In this document: piece after piece, positions 27,773 to 37,323 of the stretch
Position numbering within the stretch: the first letter of the stretch is position 1
Layout of the letters: every line of letters begins with the position of its first letter
Origin: Massilia polaris
Lineage (GTDB): Bacteria; Pseudomonadota; Gammaproteobacteria; Burkholderiales; Burkholderiaceae_D
Reading direction: 5' to 3'
Assembly (NCBI RefSeq): GCF_012927275.1
Contig: NZ_JABBGG010000002.1
Location: 1-64,000 of the forward strand
DNA: 64,000 bases
Position numbers and translations under genes: made by a program
The notes under the pieces: model-generated
Told to the model about the DNA's origin: nothing
Database searches by the model: none
The model's input: only the letters and a program-made list of their open reading frames with translations

Positions 27773-29734
27773 TCACGGCAGCGTGTCGCCTGCTTTCCCT
27801 GGCGGCATCACGTTGCCGAGGCGCGCCTTCAGCGACTGCGGCTTGTTGTCGAACAGCGCCGCGTAGTTGGTGGCGTTGGCCATCACGTTCTTGACGTAGA
27901 TGCGGGTTTCGGTGAACGGGATCGACTCGGCGAAGATCGCGCCTTCCATCGGCTCCGACAGGTTGGCGCGCCAGCGGCGCGGGCGTCCCGGGCCGGCGTT
28001 GTAGGCCGCGGTGGCCACCGGCTGCGAACCGCCCGCCCCTTGCAGCACCATGTTCATGTAATTCGCGCCCAGCACGATGTTGGTGCGCAGGTCGGTCAGC
28101 TTGCCCTTGACGTAGTCGCCCAGGCCGATCTTGCGCGCCACGTAGTCGCCGGTGCCCGGCATTACCTGCATCAGGCCGGAGGCGCCCACGCTGGAACGCG
28201 CATCGAGGATGAAGCGCGACTCCTGGCGGATCAGGCCATACACCCAGGCCTTGTCGAGGCCGAGGTCCTGCGTGGTCGGGTGCAGGATGTCGTAGTGCGG
28301 CGCCGGGAAGCGCTGGGTGTAGTCGAACATCGTGCGGGTGCGCTCGGACGTCTGCACCATGCGGTCGAGGATGTCATGGCGGCGCGCGAATTCGGCGGCG
28401 GCCAGCAGCTCGCGCTCGCTGAACTTGCGCAGCTCCCAATTCCACTCGCGCGCGCCTTCCGCGCGCAGGCGCAGGCTGAAGAAGCGCAGTGCGCGCTGCA
28501 GTCCCTGGTTGCCTTCGATGGCAGCGAGTTCGGCCGCAGCCAGGGGCGGCGGCGCCGGCGGAATCGAGATTTGCTTGCCCAGCTCTTCGAGCGCGAGCTG
28601 GCCGTAGAAGTGGTTGCGGTCGGCGATGCGCTGGTACAGCGCCAGCGCTTCAGGATTCCTGGCGCCGTTGCCGGCGGCCTGCATCGCACGCGCCAGCCAG
28701 TAGGCCCAGGCGGGGTCGCTGCGCAGGTGCGGCGGCATCGCGTTGATAGTGTCGGCGACGGTTTTCCAATCGAGCCGGCGCAGCGCGATGCGGGTCTTCC
28801 ACTGGAACTGCTCGTTGGTCAGCGGCGCGGCCGCCGCCTTCTGCCAGTATGTGTAGGCGTCCGGGTCGAGCGCGAGCGAAGCTGCGTGCGCGATGCCGGC
28901 CCAGCCGATCGCCAGCTCGGTGCTGTCCAGTTTTGGCGCGTTCCTTTCGAGCGCGACGATCGCCAGTTTGTGGCTGGTGCGCGCCATGCGCGACAACGCG
29001 ACCAGATAGATCGCCTTGTCCGCGCGCGTGTCGCCGACGCCGCGCGCCATCGCCAGCGCCGGCACGTCGACCGCCCGCGCGGCGCGGGTGTCGGACGCGC
29101 CCAGCAGCAGCGCGGTGCGGCGCGACGGCCCGGTGGCGTCCATCTCACCGGCCAGCCGCAGCTGGAGCAGCAGGTCATCGGCGCTGAACTGGCCCGACTG
29201 CGCCAGCCCGGCGATCAGCGCGGCGCAGGCGTCGCCGTAGGCTGGCGGCTGGATCAGCAGCTCGCGCGCATCGGCGGCGACGTTTTCGCCTTTGGCCATG
29301 CGCGACATCAGGGCATAGCATTTGAGCTGGAGGTCGTCGTTGGAGAGCAGCAGGGGCAGCTGCTGGTCGAAATTGTTCCAGTCGCGCGCGCGGCCAAGTT
29401 CAAGCAGCCAGTCGATGCGCATGCGCTCGGCGATGGCGCTGCCGTTGTGGCGCGTGAGGAAACCCAGCACTTCCGTCGAGGAAGCGGTGCGCAGCTGCGG
29501 TTTCAGACGATAATATTCAACGTAGGGGGCGAACTCGTGGTTCGGCAGGCGCGACGCGTAGGCCGTGGCCTTGGCGGCGTCACCCTGGCGCGAGGCCTCG
29601 CGCAGCAGCATGAAGGTGTCCTCGTCGGCGCGCGCAACCGCGGCTCCCTCGCTCGCCTGGGCGACAGCTGAAGTCAGGCAGGAAGCGGCAAGCAGGGCGC
29701 CGGCGAACAATTTCGACAGGTATGTCAAACTCAA
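27773..29734 (-). CDS. slt: Soluble lytic murein transglycosylase
   Basis: 653 residues, similar to Slt70. It cleaves peptidoglycan to 1,6-anhydromuropeptides in the periplasm. The start is a TTG (29734), with another TTG at 29728 that has better spacing to GAGAG; no ATG fits the signal peptide (SKLFAGALLAASCLTSAVAQA). A long helical superhelix (about 35-470) precedes the catalytic domain: VYGLIRQESRF with the catalytic Glu near 508, ASGLMQVMPGTG, LGANYMNMVLQ and AYNAGPGRPRRW. It is 25 bases from the divergent fau start and upstream of the NAD-binding protein. Confidence 0.93.
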   Translation of the reverse strand: MSLTYLSKLFAGALLAASCLTSAVAQASEGAAVARADEDTFMLLREASRQGDAAKATAYASRLPNHEFAPYVEYYRLKPQLRTASSTEVLGFLTRHNGSAIAERMRIDWLLELGRARDWNNFDQQLPLLLSNDDLQLKCYALMSRMAKGENVAADARELLIQPPAYGDACAALIAGLAQSGQFSADDLLLQLRLAGEMDATGPSRRTALLLGASDTRAARAVDVPALAMARGVGDTRADKAIYLVALSRMARTSHKLAIVALERNAPKLDSTELAIGWAGIAHAASLALDPDAYTYWQKAAAAPLTNEQFQWKTRIALRRLDWKTVADTINAMPPHLRSDPAWAYWLARAMQAAGNGARNPEALALYQRIADRNHFYGQLALEELGKQISIPPAPPPLAAAELAAIEGNQGLQRALRFFSLRLRAEGAREWNWELRKFSERELLAAAEFARRHDILDRMVQTSERTRTMFDYTQRFPAPHYDILHPTTQDLGLDKAWVYGLIRQESRFILDARSSVGASGLMQVMPGTGDYVARKIGLGDYVKGKLTDLRTNIVLGANYMNMVLQGAGGSQPVATAAYNAGPGRPRRWRANLSEPMEGAIFAESIPFTETRIYVKNVMANATNYAALFDNKPQSLKARLGNVMPPGKAGDTLP

Positions 29735-29759
29735 CTCTCAACGAAACTTCAGTGAACAC

Positions 29760-30377
29760 ATGACCGGCGAATCAAGAGTACCACGCGATAGCAAAGCCTT
29801 ACCAGCCTGCACGACCGGCGAAACAACAGTCATTTCGCCTGGCGAAAAGGCGGCCTTGCGCAAGCAGCTGTTGGCGGCGCGGCGCGCGCTCGACCCGGCG
29901 CAAAAACAGCATTGGGACGCGCAGATCTGCGCCAATGTACTGGCGTGGTGGGACACGGAAAGGCCTGGAGAAATCGGGGTGTACTGGCCGCTGGCCGGGG
30001 AGCCGGACCTGCGTCCGGCGTACATCGAACTGGCGCGGGCCGGCGTGCGGCTGGCGCTGCCGGTGGTGCACGAAAAAGATGCACCGCTGGGATTTGCGCA
30101 CTGGGAGCCGGGAGAAGAAATGCTGCGCGACCGCATGGGGGTCGCGGTGCCGCTACGGCTGCGCCACGTCGAACGCCCTCGCACCTTGATGATTCCGTGC
30201 CTGGGATTCAACCGGCACGGCTACCGCCTGGGCTACGGGGGCGGCTACTACGACCGCACATTGGCGCCGCATCCGCGCCCCCTCACCCTCGGCATCGCCT
30301 ACGCGCTGGCCGCGGCGTGCTTCGCCGACGACCCGCACGATGTCGCGCTCGACCTGATCATCACCGAACAGGTTTAG
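29760..30377 (+). CDS. 5-formyltetrahydrofolate cyclo-ligase
   Basis: 205 residues from ATG 29760 (MTGESRVPR); a longer frame lies inside the divergent slt gene. It uses ATP to convert 5-formyl-THF to 5,10-methenyl-THF, rescuing a dead-end folate. Signatures are EKAALRKQLLAARRAL at the N-terminus, IGVYWPLAGEPDLRP, the MIPCLGFNRHGYRLGYGGGY segment with the ATP-binding GYGGGYYDR, and a C-terminal LIITE. The weak ribosome site suggests low expression. Its stop overlaps the stop of convergent metF by 3 bases, placing it beside other one-carbon genes. Confidence 0.94.
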   Translation: MTGESRVPRDSKALPACTTGETTVISPGEKAALRKQLLAARRALDPAQKQHWDAQICANVLAWWDTERPGEIGVYWPLAGEPDLRPAYIELARAGVRLALPVVHEKDAPLGFAHWEPGEEMLRDRMGVAVPLRLRHVERPRTLMIPCLGFNRHGYRLGYGGGYYDRTLAPHPRPLTLGIAYALAAACFADDPHDVALDLIITEQV

Positions 30378-31207
30378 CGGCCGGCGATGCGCTCCCACAG
30401 CGCGGTGGTGGCCACCGCCTGGTTCATGCTGTAGAAGTGCAGGCCAGGTGCGCCCCCCTTCAGCAGGCGCTCGCACATCTGGCTGACCACGTCGAGGCCG
30501 AAGGCTTTGATCGACGCGCTGTCGTCGCCGTAGCTGGCCAGCTTCAGGCGCACCCAGCGCGGGATCTCGGCGCCGCACATGTCGGAAAAGCGCATCAGCT
30601 GCGTGTAGTTGGTGATCGGCATGATGCCCGCCACCACCGGCACATCCACGCCCAGCTTGCGCGCCTCGTCCATGAAGGCGAAGTAGGCGTCGGCATTGTA
30701 GAAATACTGGGTGATCGCCGCGTTCGCGCCGGCCTTGACCTTGCGCGCGAAGTTCTGCATGTCGTCCTGCGGCGAACGCGCCTGAGGATGCACTTCCGGA
30801 TAGGCCGCCACTTCGATGTGAAACCAGTCGCCCGTTTCGGCGCGGATGAACTCGACCAGCTCATTGGCGTAGCGGAATTCGCCGCCGCCGCCGTAGCCGC
30901 TCGGCAGGTCGCCGCGCAGCGCGACCAGGCGGTCGATGCCGTTTTCCTTGAACTGCTGGAGGATCGCGCGGATCGATTCGCGGGTGCCGCCGACACAGGA
31001 CAGGTGGGGCGCGGCCACGTAGCCGGCCTGCTTGATTTCGAGCACGGTATCGAGCGTGCCCTGCTGGGTGCTGCCGCCGGCGCCGAAGGTCACCGAAAAA
31101 TACTTCGGATTCAGCAGCGCGAGTTTCTCGCGCACGACGCGCAGCTTCTCAGCGCCTTCCGCCGTCTTCGGCGGGAAGAATTCGATACTGAAATTATGCG
31201 TTTCCAT
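30374..31207 (-). CDS. metF: 5,10-methylenetetrahydrofolate reductase
   Basis: 277-residue TIM-barrel flavoprotein that reduces methylene-THF to 5-methyl-THF for methionine synthesis. Start at ATG 31207 (METHNFSIEFFPPKT); the first residues are the family hallmark. Further motifs are FSVTFGAGGSTQQGT, the NADH/FAD segment ALRGDLP, EVAAYPEVHP, and ITQYFYNADAYFAFMDEA. There is no good ribosome site, but the start lies inside the 3' end of the upstream holin-like gene (14-base overlap), so translational coupling is likely. It is the last gene of ahcY-holin-metF, all under the SAH riboswitch. Confidence 0.97.
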   Translation of the reverse strand: METHNFSIEFFPPKTAEGAEKLRVVREKLALLNPKYFSVTFGAGGSTQQGTLDTVLEIKQAGYVAAPHLSCVGGTRESIRAILQQFKENGIDRLVALRGDLPSGYGGGGEFRYANELVEFIRAETGDWFHIEVAAYPEVHPQARSPQDDMQNFARKVKAGANAAITQYFYNADAYFAFMDEARKLGVDVPVVAGIMPITNYTQLMRFSDMCGAEIPRWVRLKLASYGDDSASIKAFGLDVVSQMCERLLKGGAPGLHFYSMNQAVATTALWERIAGR

Positions 31208-31547
31208 TGTTTTTGAGGAGTAAGGTAGACAGCGCCCATGAGATGACGCTGTACAGGATCGCAGCCAGGAAAGCCGACCAGAACCCTTCGACATGGAAAC
31301 CGTCGATCAGGTGCGCCACGCCCCAGAACAACAATGCATTAATGACGAGCAGGAACAACCCGAGCGACACCAGGGTCACGGGCAAGGTCAGCAGCACCAA
31401 GACCGGACGCACGAGGGTATTCACCAGTCCCAGCACGAGCGCGGCGACCAGCGCCGCGCCAATGTTGGTTACGGTTACGGAGCTCATCAGGAAAGGCAGC
31501 GCAAACAGGGCTGCCGCATTGATCAACCAGGTCAACAATAGGCGCAT
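31194..31547 (-). CDS. Small holin-superfamily IV membrane protein
   Basis: 117 residues and almost entirely hydrophobic, with about four membrane helices (LLTWLINAAALFALPFLM; ALVAALVLGLVNTL; VLLTLPVTLVSLGLFLLVI; FWSAFLAAILYSVISWALS). It belongs to the family annotated as phage holin superfamily IV (DUF/YvlD-like), but no phage genes are near. It is commonly found between ahcY and metF in betaproteobacteria, so a housekeeping membrane role is more likely than lysis. Its end overlaps metF by 14 bases; the function is unknown. Confidence 0.88.
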   Translation of the reverse strand: MRLLLTWLINAAALFALPFLMSSVTVTNIGAALVAALVLGLVNTLVRPVLVLLTLPVTLVSLGLFLLVINALLFWGVAHLIDGFHVEGFWSAFLAAILYSVISWALSTLLLKNNGNA

Positions 31548-31644
31548 GGGAAGGTACGGGGCAAGCCCCGCTCATCGAAGGATTAAGGAACGTCAACTGT
31601 ACAACAAGCCGGCCCCGCGATGGCGAGGCCGGGCGGCGACAAGC

Positions 31645-33072
<1,428 letters not shown>

Positions 33073-33099
33073 GCCCTCCTTTCAGTTAGAAAAAAGTAA

Positions 33100-33160
33100 C
33101 GTGAGCGCAGTTTGAAGACTCCGAGCCTGGCGAAATAAATTCGTCGCAACGCTCCTCGGA
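33100..33160 (-). ncRNA. S-adenosylhomocysteine (SAH) riboswitch upstream of ahcY
   Basis: Read leftward, TCCGAG (33160-33155) pairs with CTCGGA (33125-33120) to close the element. GAGCG (33154-33150) pairs with CGCTC (33107-33103) as the pseudoknot, and CCAGGCTCGG and GCGCTCACG match my recollection of the SAH riboswitch consensus. It ends 27 bases before the ahcY ATG, just ahead of the GGAGG site. The class is known in front of ahcY in beta- and gammaproteobacteria, where SAH binding raises expression. Sequence match is clear by eye; no covariance search was run. Confidence 0.9.
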
Positions 33161-33241
33161 ACGAAACAGTGTAGCGGTTTTGATGGTTTATCGCCAGCGA
33201 ATTGTGCGATGCGGGAGACACCATCTATGCTGACAAGCGTC

Positions 33242-33341
33242 GTTCCCGCGCAGTGCGGGAACCCATACTGAGCCGCATACGGATACTCAGCATGGATTCC
33301 CGCTTTCGCGGGAAGTCGTTTCCGGCAATGCCGGAAACGAC
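33242..33341. repeat. Array of nested palindromes between metK and ahcY
   Basis: Four inverted repeats in 100 bases: GTTCCCGC/GCGGGAAC (33242-33262), CTGAG/CTCAG around 33268-33290, TTCCCGC/GCGGGAA (33297-33314) and a 12-bp stem GTCGTTTCCGGC/GCCGGAAACGAC with a 3-base loop (33315-33341). The first and third stems carry similar sequence in opposite orientation, as in REP-like or small mobile palindromic units. It lies just downstream of the metK stop and could also end metK transcription, although no T-run follows. Confidence 0.7.
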
Positions 33342-33358
33342 AGTCTTGCGGTTAGTGG

Positions 33359-34522
33359 TTACAGACCCGCTTCAGCCCGCAGCAGCGCGGCCTTGTCGGT
33401 GCGCTCCCAGGTGAATTCCGGCTCTTCGCGGCCGAAGTGGCCGTAAGCAGCGCTCTTCTGGTAGATCGGGCGCAGCAGGTCGAGCATCTGGACGATGCCT
33501 TTCGGACGCAGGTCGAAATGTTCCATCACCAGCGCGGCGATCTTCTCGTCGGAGATCACGCCGGTGCCTTCGGTGTACACGGTGATGTTGATCGGACGCG
33601 CCACGCCGATCGCGTAGCTGACCTGTACCTGGCACTGGCGCGCCAGGCCGGCTGCGACGACGTTCTTGGCGACATAACGCGCCGCGTACGCTGCCGAACG
33701 GTCGACCTTCGACGGGTCCTTGCCCGAGAACGCGCCGCCGCCGTGCGGCGCTGCGCCGCCGTAGGTGTCGACGATGATCTTGCGGCCGGTCAGGCCGCAG
33801 TCGCCCTGCGGGCCGCCGATGACGAAGCGGCCGGTCGGGTTGACCAGGTAGCGGGTGCCGTTCAGCCATTCAGCCGGCAGTACCTTCTTGATGATCTCTT
33901 CGATCACCGCTTCTTCGATCTGCGAGTGCGAAACTTCCGGCGCGTGCTGGGTCGACAGCACGACGGTGTCGACGCCAACCGGGCGGCCGTTGACGTAACG
34001 CAGCGTGACCTGCGACTTCGCATCCGGACGCAGCCATGGCAGGCGGCCGTCCTTGCGCAGTTGCGACTGGCGCTCGACGAGGCGGTGCGCGTAGTGGATC
34101 GCCGCTGGCATCAGTTCCGCGGTTTCGTCGCAAGCGTAGCCGAACATCAGGCCCTGGTCGCCCGCGCCCTGGTCGAGGTCGATGCCGGCGCCTTCGTCGA
34201 CGCCCTGGGCGATGTCGGGCGACTGCTTGTCGTAGGCCACCAATACGGCGCAACCCTTGTAGTCGATGCCGTATTCGGTGTTGTCGTAACCGATGCGCTT
34301 GATGGTCTCGCGCGCAACTTGAATATAATCCACGTTTGCGTGGGTGGTGATTTCGCCTGCCAGCACGACGAGACCGGTGTTGCAGAGGGTTTCGGCGGCC
34401 ACGCGCGCTTTCGGATCCTGCTCGAGGATGGCGTCAAGGATGGCGTCGGAAATTTGGTCCGCGACTTTGTCGGGATGCCCTTCCGAAACGGATTCGGAGG
34501 TGAAGAGATAGTCGTAAGACAT
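33359..34522 (-). CDS. metK: S-adenosylmethionine synthetase
   Basis: 387 residues; makes SAM from methionine and ATP. Start ATG 34522 with AGGAG 8 bases upstream. Signatures: [20 protein letters not shown] near 9-28 with the ATP-binding His, the [12 protein letters not shown] hexapeptide region near 120, and the P-loop-like [16 protein letters not shown] near 266-281. Length is standard. It is read leftward, toward ahcY, but a palindrome array and a riboswitch separate them, so they are probably distinct units of the same cycle. Its leader has unusual alternative stems, noted separately. Confidence 0.98.
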   Translation of the reverse strand: MSYDYLFTSESVSEGHPDKVADQISDAILDAILEQDPKARVAAETLCNTGLVVLAGEITTHANVDYIQVARETIKRIGYDNTEYGIDYKGCAVLVAYDKQSPDIAQGVDEGAGIDLDQGAGDQGLMFGYACDETAELMPAAIHYAHRLVERQSQLRKDGRLPWLRPDAKSQVTLRYVNGRPVGVDTVVLSTQHAPEVSHSQIEEAVIEEIIKKVLPAEWLNGTRYLVNPTGRFVIGGPQGDCGLTGRKIIVDTYGGAAPHGGGAFSGKDPSKVDRSAAYAARYVAKNVVAAGLARQCQVQVSYAIGVARPINITVYTEGTGVISDEKIAALVMEHFDLRPKGIVQMLDLLRPIYQKSAAYGHFGREEPEFTWERTDKAALLRAEAGL

Positions 34523-34530
34523 GAAGGAAG

Positions 34531-34589
34531 CTCCTGATACTGTTGAACATGTCGCAGTACCAATTGTTCCTGCGACGCTTTAGCGACAT
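34531..34589 (-). promoter_or_regulatory. metK leader with mutually exclusive stems (candidate cis-regulatory RNA)
   Basis: Read leftward toward the metK start, ATGTCGC (34589-34583) can pair with GCGACAT (34556-34550), while GTCGCAG (34576-34570) pairs with CTGCGAC (34557-34551), so both compete for the same strand. In addition GAACA (34569-34565) can pair with TGTTC (34549-34545). The region ends at the AGGAG ribosome site (34535-34531). A -10-like TATAAA lies at 34590-34595, so the first stem strand may or may not be transcribed. I match it to no riboswitch class I know; a DNA operator is an alternative. Confidence 0.45.
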
Positions 34590-34710
34590 TTATATTCCGC
34601 TTCGCAAGTTGTCTATTAACTCGGCGGATCCAGCTTAAAGTGGTATTTTACGCTGCTTGCGATTTTTTGGCTTGAGCAACCAGCTTTTCTTGAACTTCGA
34701 TCAATATTTC

Positions 34711-35562
34711 ATGCTTGTTTTCCTATTCCGCCTGTTGTCCGCCCTCCCCCTGCCTGTCCTGCATTTCCTCGGCGCAGCGCTGGGTTGGCTCGTCTATTTG
34801 TTGGCGCCGTCGTACCGCCGCCGCCTGCGCGGCAACCTCGAGGCCGCCGGCTTCGGCAGCCACCTGAAACAGGCCATTGCCGAGTCGGGCAAAGCCATCG
34901 TCGAGTTGCCGTTCGTGTGGTGCGCGAAACCGGAGCGCGTCGCCGCGCACGCCACTGAAGAGAACTATGAATACGTCGCTTCGGTGCTGGCCAGCGGCCG
35001 CGGCATTGTGTTCCTGACGCCACACCTGGGCTGCTTCGAAATCACCGCGCAGCAAATCGCGCTGCGCACCAAACTCACCGTGATGTACCGGCCACCCAAA
35101 AATGCGGCGCTGAAACCGCTGATCGAAGGCGCCCGCGCGCGCCACAACCTGCATCTTGCGCCAGCCAACATGTCGGGCGTGCGCATCCTCGCCAAGTGCC
35201 TGAAACGGGGCGAGCCGATCGGCATCTTGCCCGACCAGGTGCCGCAGGAAGGCGAAGGCGTCTGGGCGCCCTTCTTCGGCCGCACCGCGTACACGATGAC
35301 CCTGCCTGCCAAGCTGGCCAGGATCGGCGCCCCGGAAGTGATCCTGACGTACGCCGAGCGCCGGCCGGGCGGCCGCGGTTACATTGTGCGTTTCGTGCCG
35401 TTCACCGGCTCGCTCGAAGGCAGCGTGGCCGACCAGGCGCACGCCGTCAACCAGGCAATGGAGCAGCTGATCGCGCGTTGCCCGTCACAGTATTTCTGGA
35501 GCTACAACCGCTACAAGCAGCCCGAAGGCGTACCCGGGCCGGATGCGCAGGTGGCTGCATGA
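34711..35562 (+). CDS. Lipid A lauroyl-type acyltransferase (LpxL/HtrB family), first copy
   Basis: 283 residues from ATG 34711 (MLVFLFRLLSALPLPVLHF); a TTG at 34657 is a less likely start. Inner-membrane enzyme that adds secondary acyl chains to Kdo2-lipid IVA. An N-terminal membrane helix is followed by a basic loop (YRRRLRGNLEAAG), then the acyltransferase His-x4-acid motif in LTPHLGCFE near residues 109-114, ILPDQVPQEGEGVWAPFFG and a C-terminal YFWSYNRYK. The start overlaps nothing and has a weak ribosome site; it is divergent from metK. The stop overlaps the next acyltransferase start (ATGA), so the pair is coupled. Confidence 0.92.
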   Translation: MLVFLFRLLSALPLPVLHFLGAALGWLVYLLAPSYRRRLRGNLEAAGFGSHLKQAIAESGKAIVELPFVWCAKPERVAAHATEENYEYVASVLASGRGIVFLTPHLGCFEITAQQIALRTKLTVMYRPPKNAALKPLIEGARARHNLHLAPANMSGVRILAKCLKRGEPIGILPDQVPQEGEGVWAPFFGRTAYTMTLPAKLARIGAPEVILTYAERRPGGRGYIVRFVPFTGSLEGSVADQAHAVNQAMEQLIARCPSQYFWSYNRYKQPEGVPGPDAQVAA

Positions 35563-36437
35563 GGTTGATGCTGGGTTTGATGTGGCTGCTTCACTGGCTG
35601 CCACTGCCAATTCTGGGGCGCATCGGCAAGCTCGTGGGTTCGCTGCTGTTCATGGTGCTGGGCAAGCGCCGTCATATCACCTTGACCAATCTACGCCTGG
35701 CGATGCCTGAGCTGTCGGAACCGCAGCGCGTGTCGCTGGCGCGCCAGCACTTCCAGGCCTATTCCCGCAGCATCTGGGAGCGCGCGATCCTGTGGTGGGC
35801 GCCGGAAGCGCGCCTGCGCCGCCTGATCAAGGTCGAGCCGCGCGTGCCGCTCGAACAGATCCAGGCCGGCCCCACCATCCTGCTATGCCCGCACTTCGTC
35901 TGCCTCGACGTGGCCGGCGTGGCCGTGATGCTTGAAACCAGCCTGTGCTCGATTTATGTGCAGCAAAAGAACAAGGCCTTCGACGATGTGCTGCGCGCGG
36001 GCCGCTCGCGCTTTCGCCCGGTGAAACTGTTCTCGCGCAAGGAAGGCGTCAAGCCGATCATCCGCGCGATGCGCGACCACCTGCCCTACTTCATGCTGCC
36101 GGACATGGATTTCGGCGAGAAGGATTCGGCGTTTGTCGATTTCTTCGGCACCCCCGCCGCCACCCTGACGGCGCCGGGACGGATCGCGGCAAGCACCGGC
36201 GCCTCGGTCGTCCCGGTGGTGGCCACCTTCCTGCCCGACTACTCGGGCTGGAAGGTCACCTTCTATCCGGCGTGGGAAAACTATCCCGGCGACGACATGG
36301 TGAGCGCGGCGCGCCGCATGAACGCGTTTATCGAAGAGCGCGTGCGCGAGGCGCCGGCCGAGTATTTCTGGACCCACAAGCGCTACAAGACGCGCCCTGA
36401 AGGCGAAGCATCGCCGTACGCCGCCCCCGTCGCTTAA
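35559..36437 (+). CDS. Lipid A acyltransferase (LpxL/LpxM family), second copy
   Basis: 292 residues from ATG 35559, overlapping the upstream stop by 4 bases. Same family as its neighbour but divergent in sequence: membrane segment [38 protein letters not shown], catalytic motif [11 protein letters not shown] (His-x4-Asp), [19 protein letters not shown], and a C-terminal [14 protein letters not shown]. Two consecutive family members suggest stepwise addition of two secondary acyl chains to lipid A (LpxL-like then LpxM-like); which does which cannot be read from sequence. It precedes dapF by 25 bases. Confidence 0.92.
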   Translation: MRLMLGLMWLLHWLPLPILGRIGKLVGSLLFMVLGKRRHITLTNLRLAMPELSEPQRVSLARQHFQAYSRSIWERAILWWAPEARLRRLIKVEPRVPLEQIQAGPTILLCPHFVCLDVAGVAVMLETSLCSIYVQQKNKAFDDVLRAGRSRFRPVKLFSRKEGVKPIIRAMRDHLPYFMLPDMDFGEKDSAFVDFFGTPAATLTAPGRIAASTGASVVPVVATFLPDYSGWKVTFYPAWENYPGDDMVSAARRMNAFIEERVREAPAEYFWTHKRYKTRPEGEASPYAAPVA

Positions 36438-36462
36438 GCGCCATCGGTTTATACTGATTCCC

Positions 36463-37314
36463 ATGAAACTCAAATTCACCAAAATGCATGGCGCGGGCAA
36501 CGACTTCATCGTCATCGATGCGACCGCCGCGCCGATCGAACTGAGCCCTGCACAATGGCAGCGCCTGGCCGACCGCCGTTTCGGCATCGGCGCCGACCAG
36601 ATCCTGGTCGTGCAAAAACCGTCGGCTGAAGGCTGCGATTTCAAGTACCGCATCTTCAACAATGACGGCAGCGAAGTCGAACAATGCGGCAATGGGGCGC
36701 GCGCCTTCGTCAAGTTCGTCACCGACAAGGGCCTGACGGACAAGACCAGCATCCGGGTCGAGACCATGAAGGGCGTCATCGCGCCGCGCCTTGAAGCGGA
36801 CGGCAGCATCACGGTGGACATGGGCGCGCCGCGCCTCGATCCGTCCGAAGTGCCGTTCGACGCTGCCCACCTGTCCGGCTGGGCGGAGGGCGACGACCCG
36901 GCCTGGCCGCTGGAGGTGGCAGGCAAGACGGTCTTCGTTTCCGTGGTTTCGATGGGCAACCCGCACGCGGTGCAGGTGGTCGACAACGTCGACACCGCGC
37001 CGGTGGGGGAAATCGGCCCGCTGATCGAGCATCACGCGCGCTTCCCGGCGCGTGTGAACGCGGGTTTCATGCAGGTGCTCGACCGCCACCACATCCGCCT
37101 GCGCGTGCATGAACGCGGCGCTGGCGAAACGCTGGCATGCGGAACCGGCGCCTGCGCGGCCGTGGTTGCGGGAATCCGGCGCGGGCTGCTCGATTCGCCG
37201 GTGCGCGTCAGCGCTCGCGGTGGCGACCTGTCTGTTGCGTGGGAAGGGCTGGGGCAATCGGTGTTCCTGTCCGGACCGGCTGTCACCGTGTTCGAGGGCG
37301 AGGTCGAGCTGTAA
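36463..37314 (+). CDS. dapF: Diaminopimelate epimerase
   Basis: 283 residues. PLP-independent racemase interconverting LL- and meso-diaminopimelate for lysine and peptidoglycan. Features: [16 protein letters not shown] at the N-terminus, the first catalytic Cys in [10 protein letters not shown] near residue 75, and the second Cys in [10 protein letters not shown] near 226. Both are intact. It follows the acyltransferases on the same strand. In E. coli and many Burkholderiales dapF is next to a DUF484 gene and xerC; here those lie 4.5 kb downstream, beyond a Sel1 protein and two porins. Confidence 0.97.
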   Translation: MKLKFTKMHGAGNDFIVIDATAAPIELSPAQWQRLADRRFGIGADQILVVQKPSAEGCDFKYRIFNNDGSEVEQCGNGARAFVKFVTDKGLTDKTSIRVETMKGVIAPRLEADGSITVDMGAPRLDPSEVPFDAAHLSGWAEGDDPAWPLEVAGKTVFVSVVSMGNPHAVQVVDNVDTAPVGEIGPLIEHHARFPARVNAGFMQVLDRHHIRLRVHERGAGETLACGTGACAAVVAGIRRGLLDSPVRVSARGGDLSVAWEGLGQSVFLSGPAVTVFEGEVEL

Positions 37315-37323
37315 CGGAGCGGA

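Noticed and set aside
31194-31547. Holin-like gene as evidence of a prophage
   Set aside because: No other phage gene is near, and the gene sits within an ahcY-metF unit. The holin superfamily IV name covers ordinary bacterial membrane proteins.
34545-34576. Classical H-type pseudoknot in the metK leader
   Set aside because: GAACA/TGTTC would leave a 0-base first loop and a 1-base loop to cross a 7-bp stem, which is not sterically reasonable. I keep only the competing-stem model.
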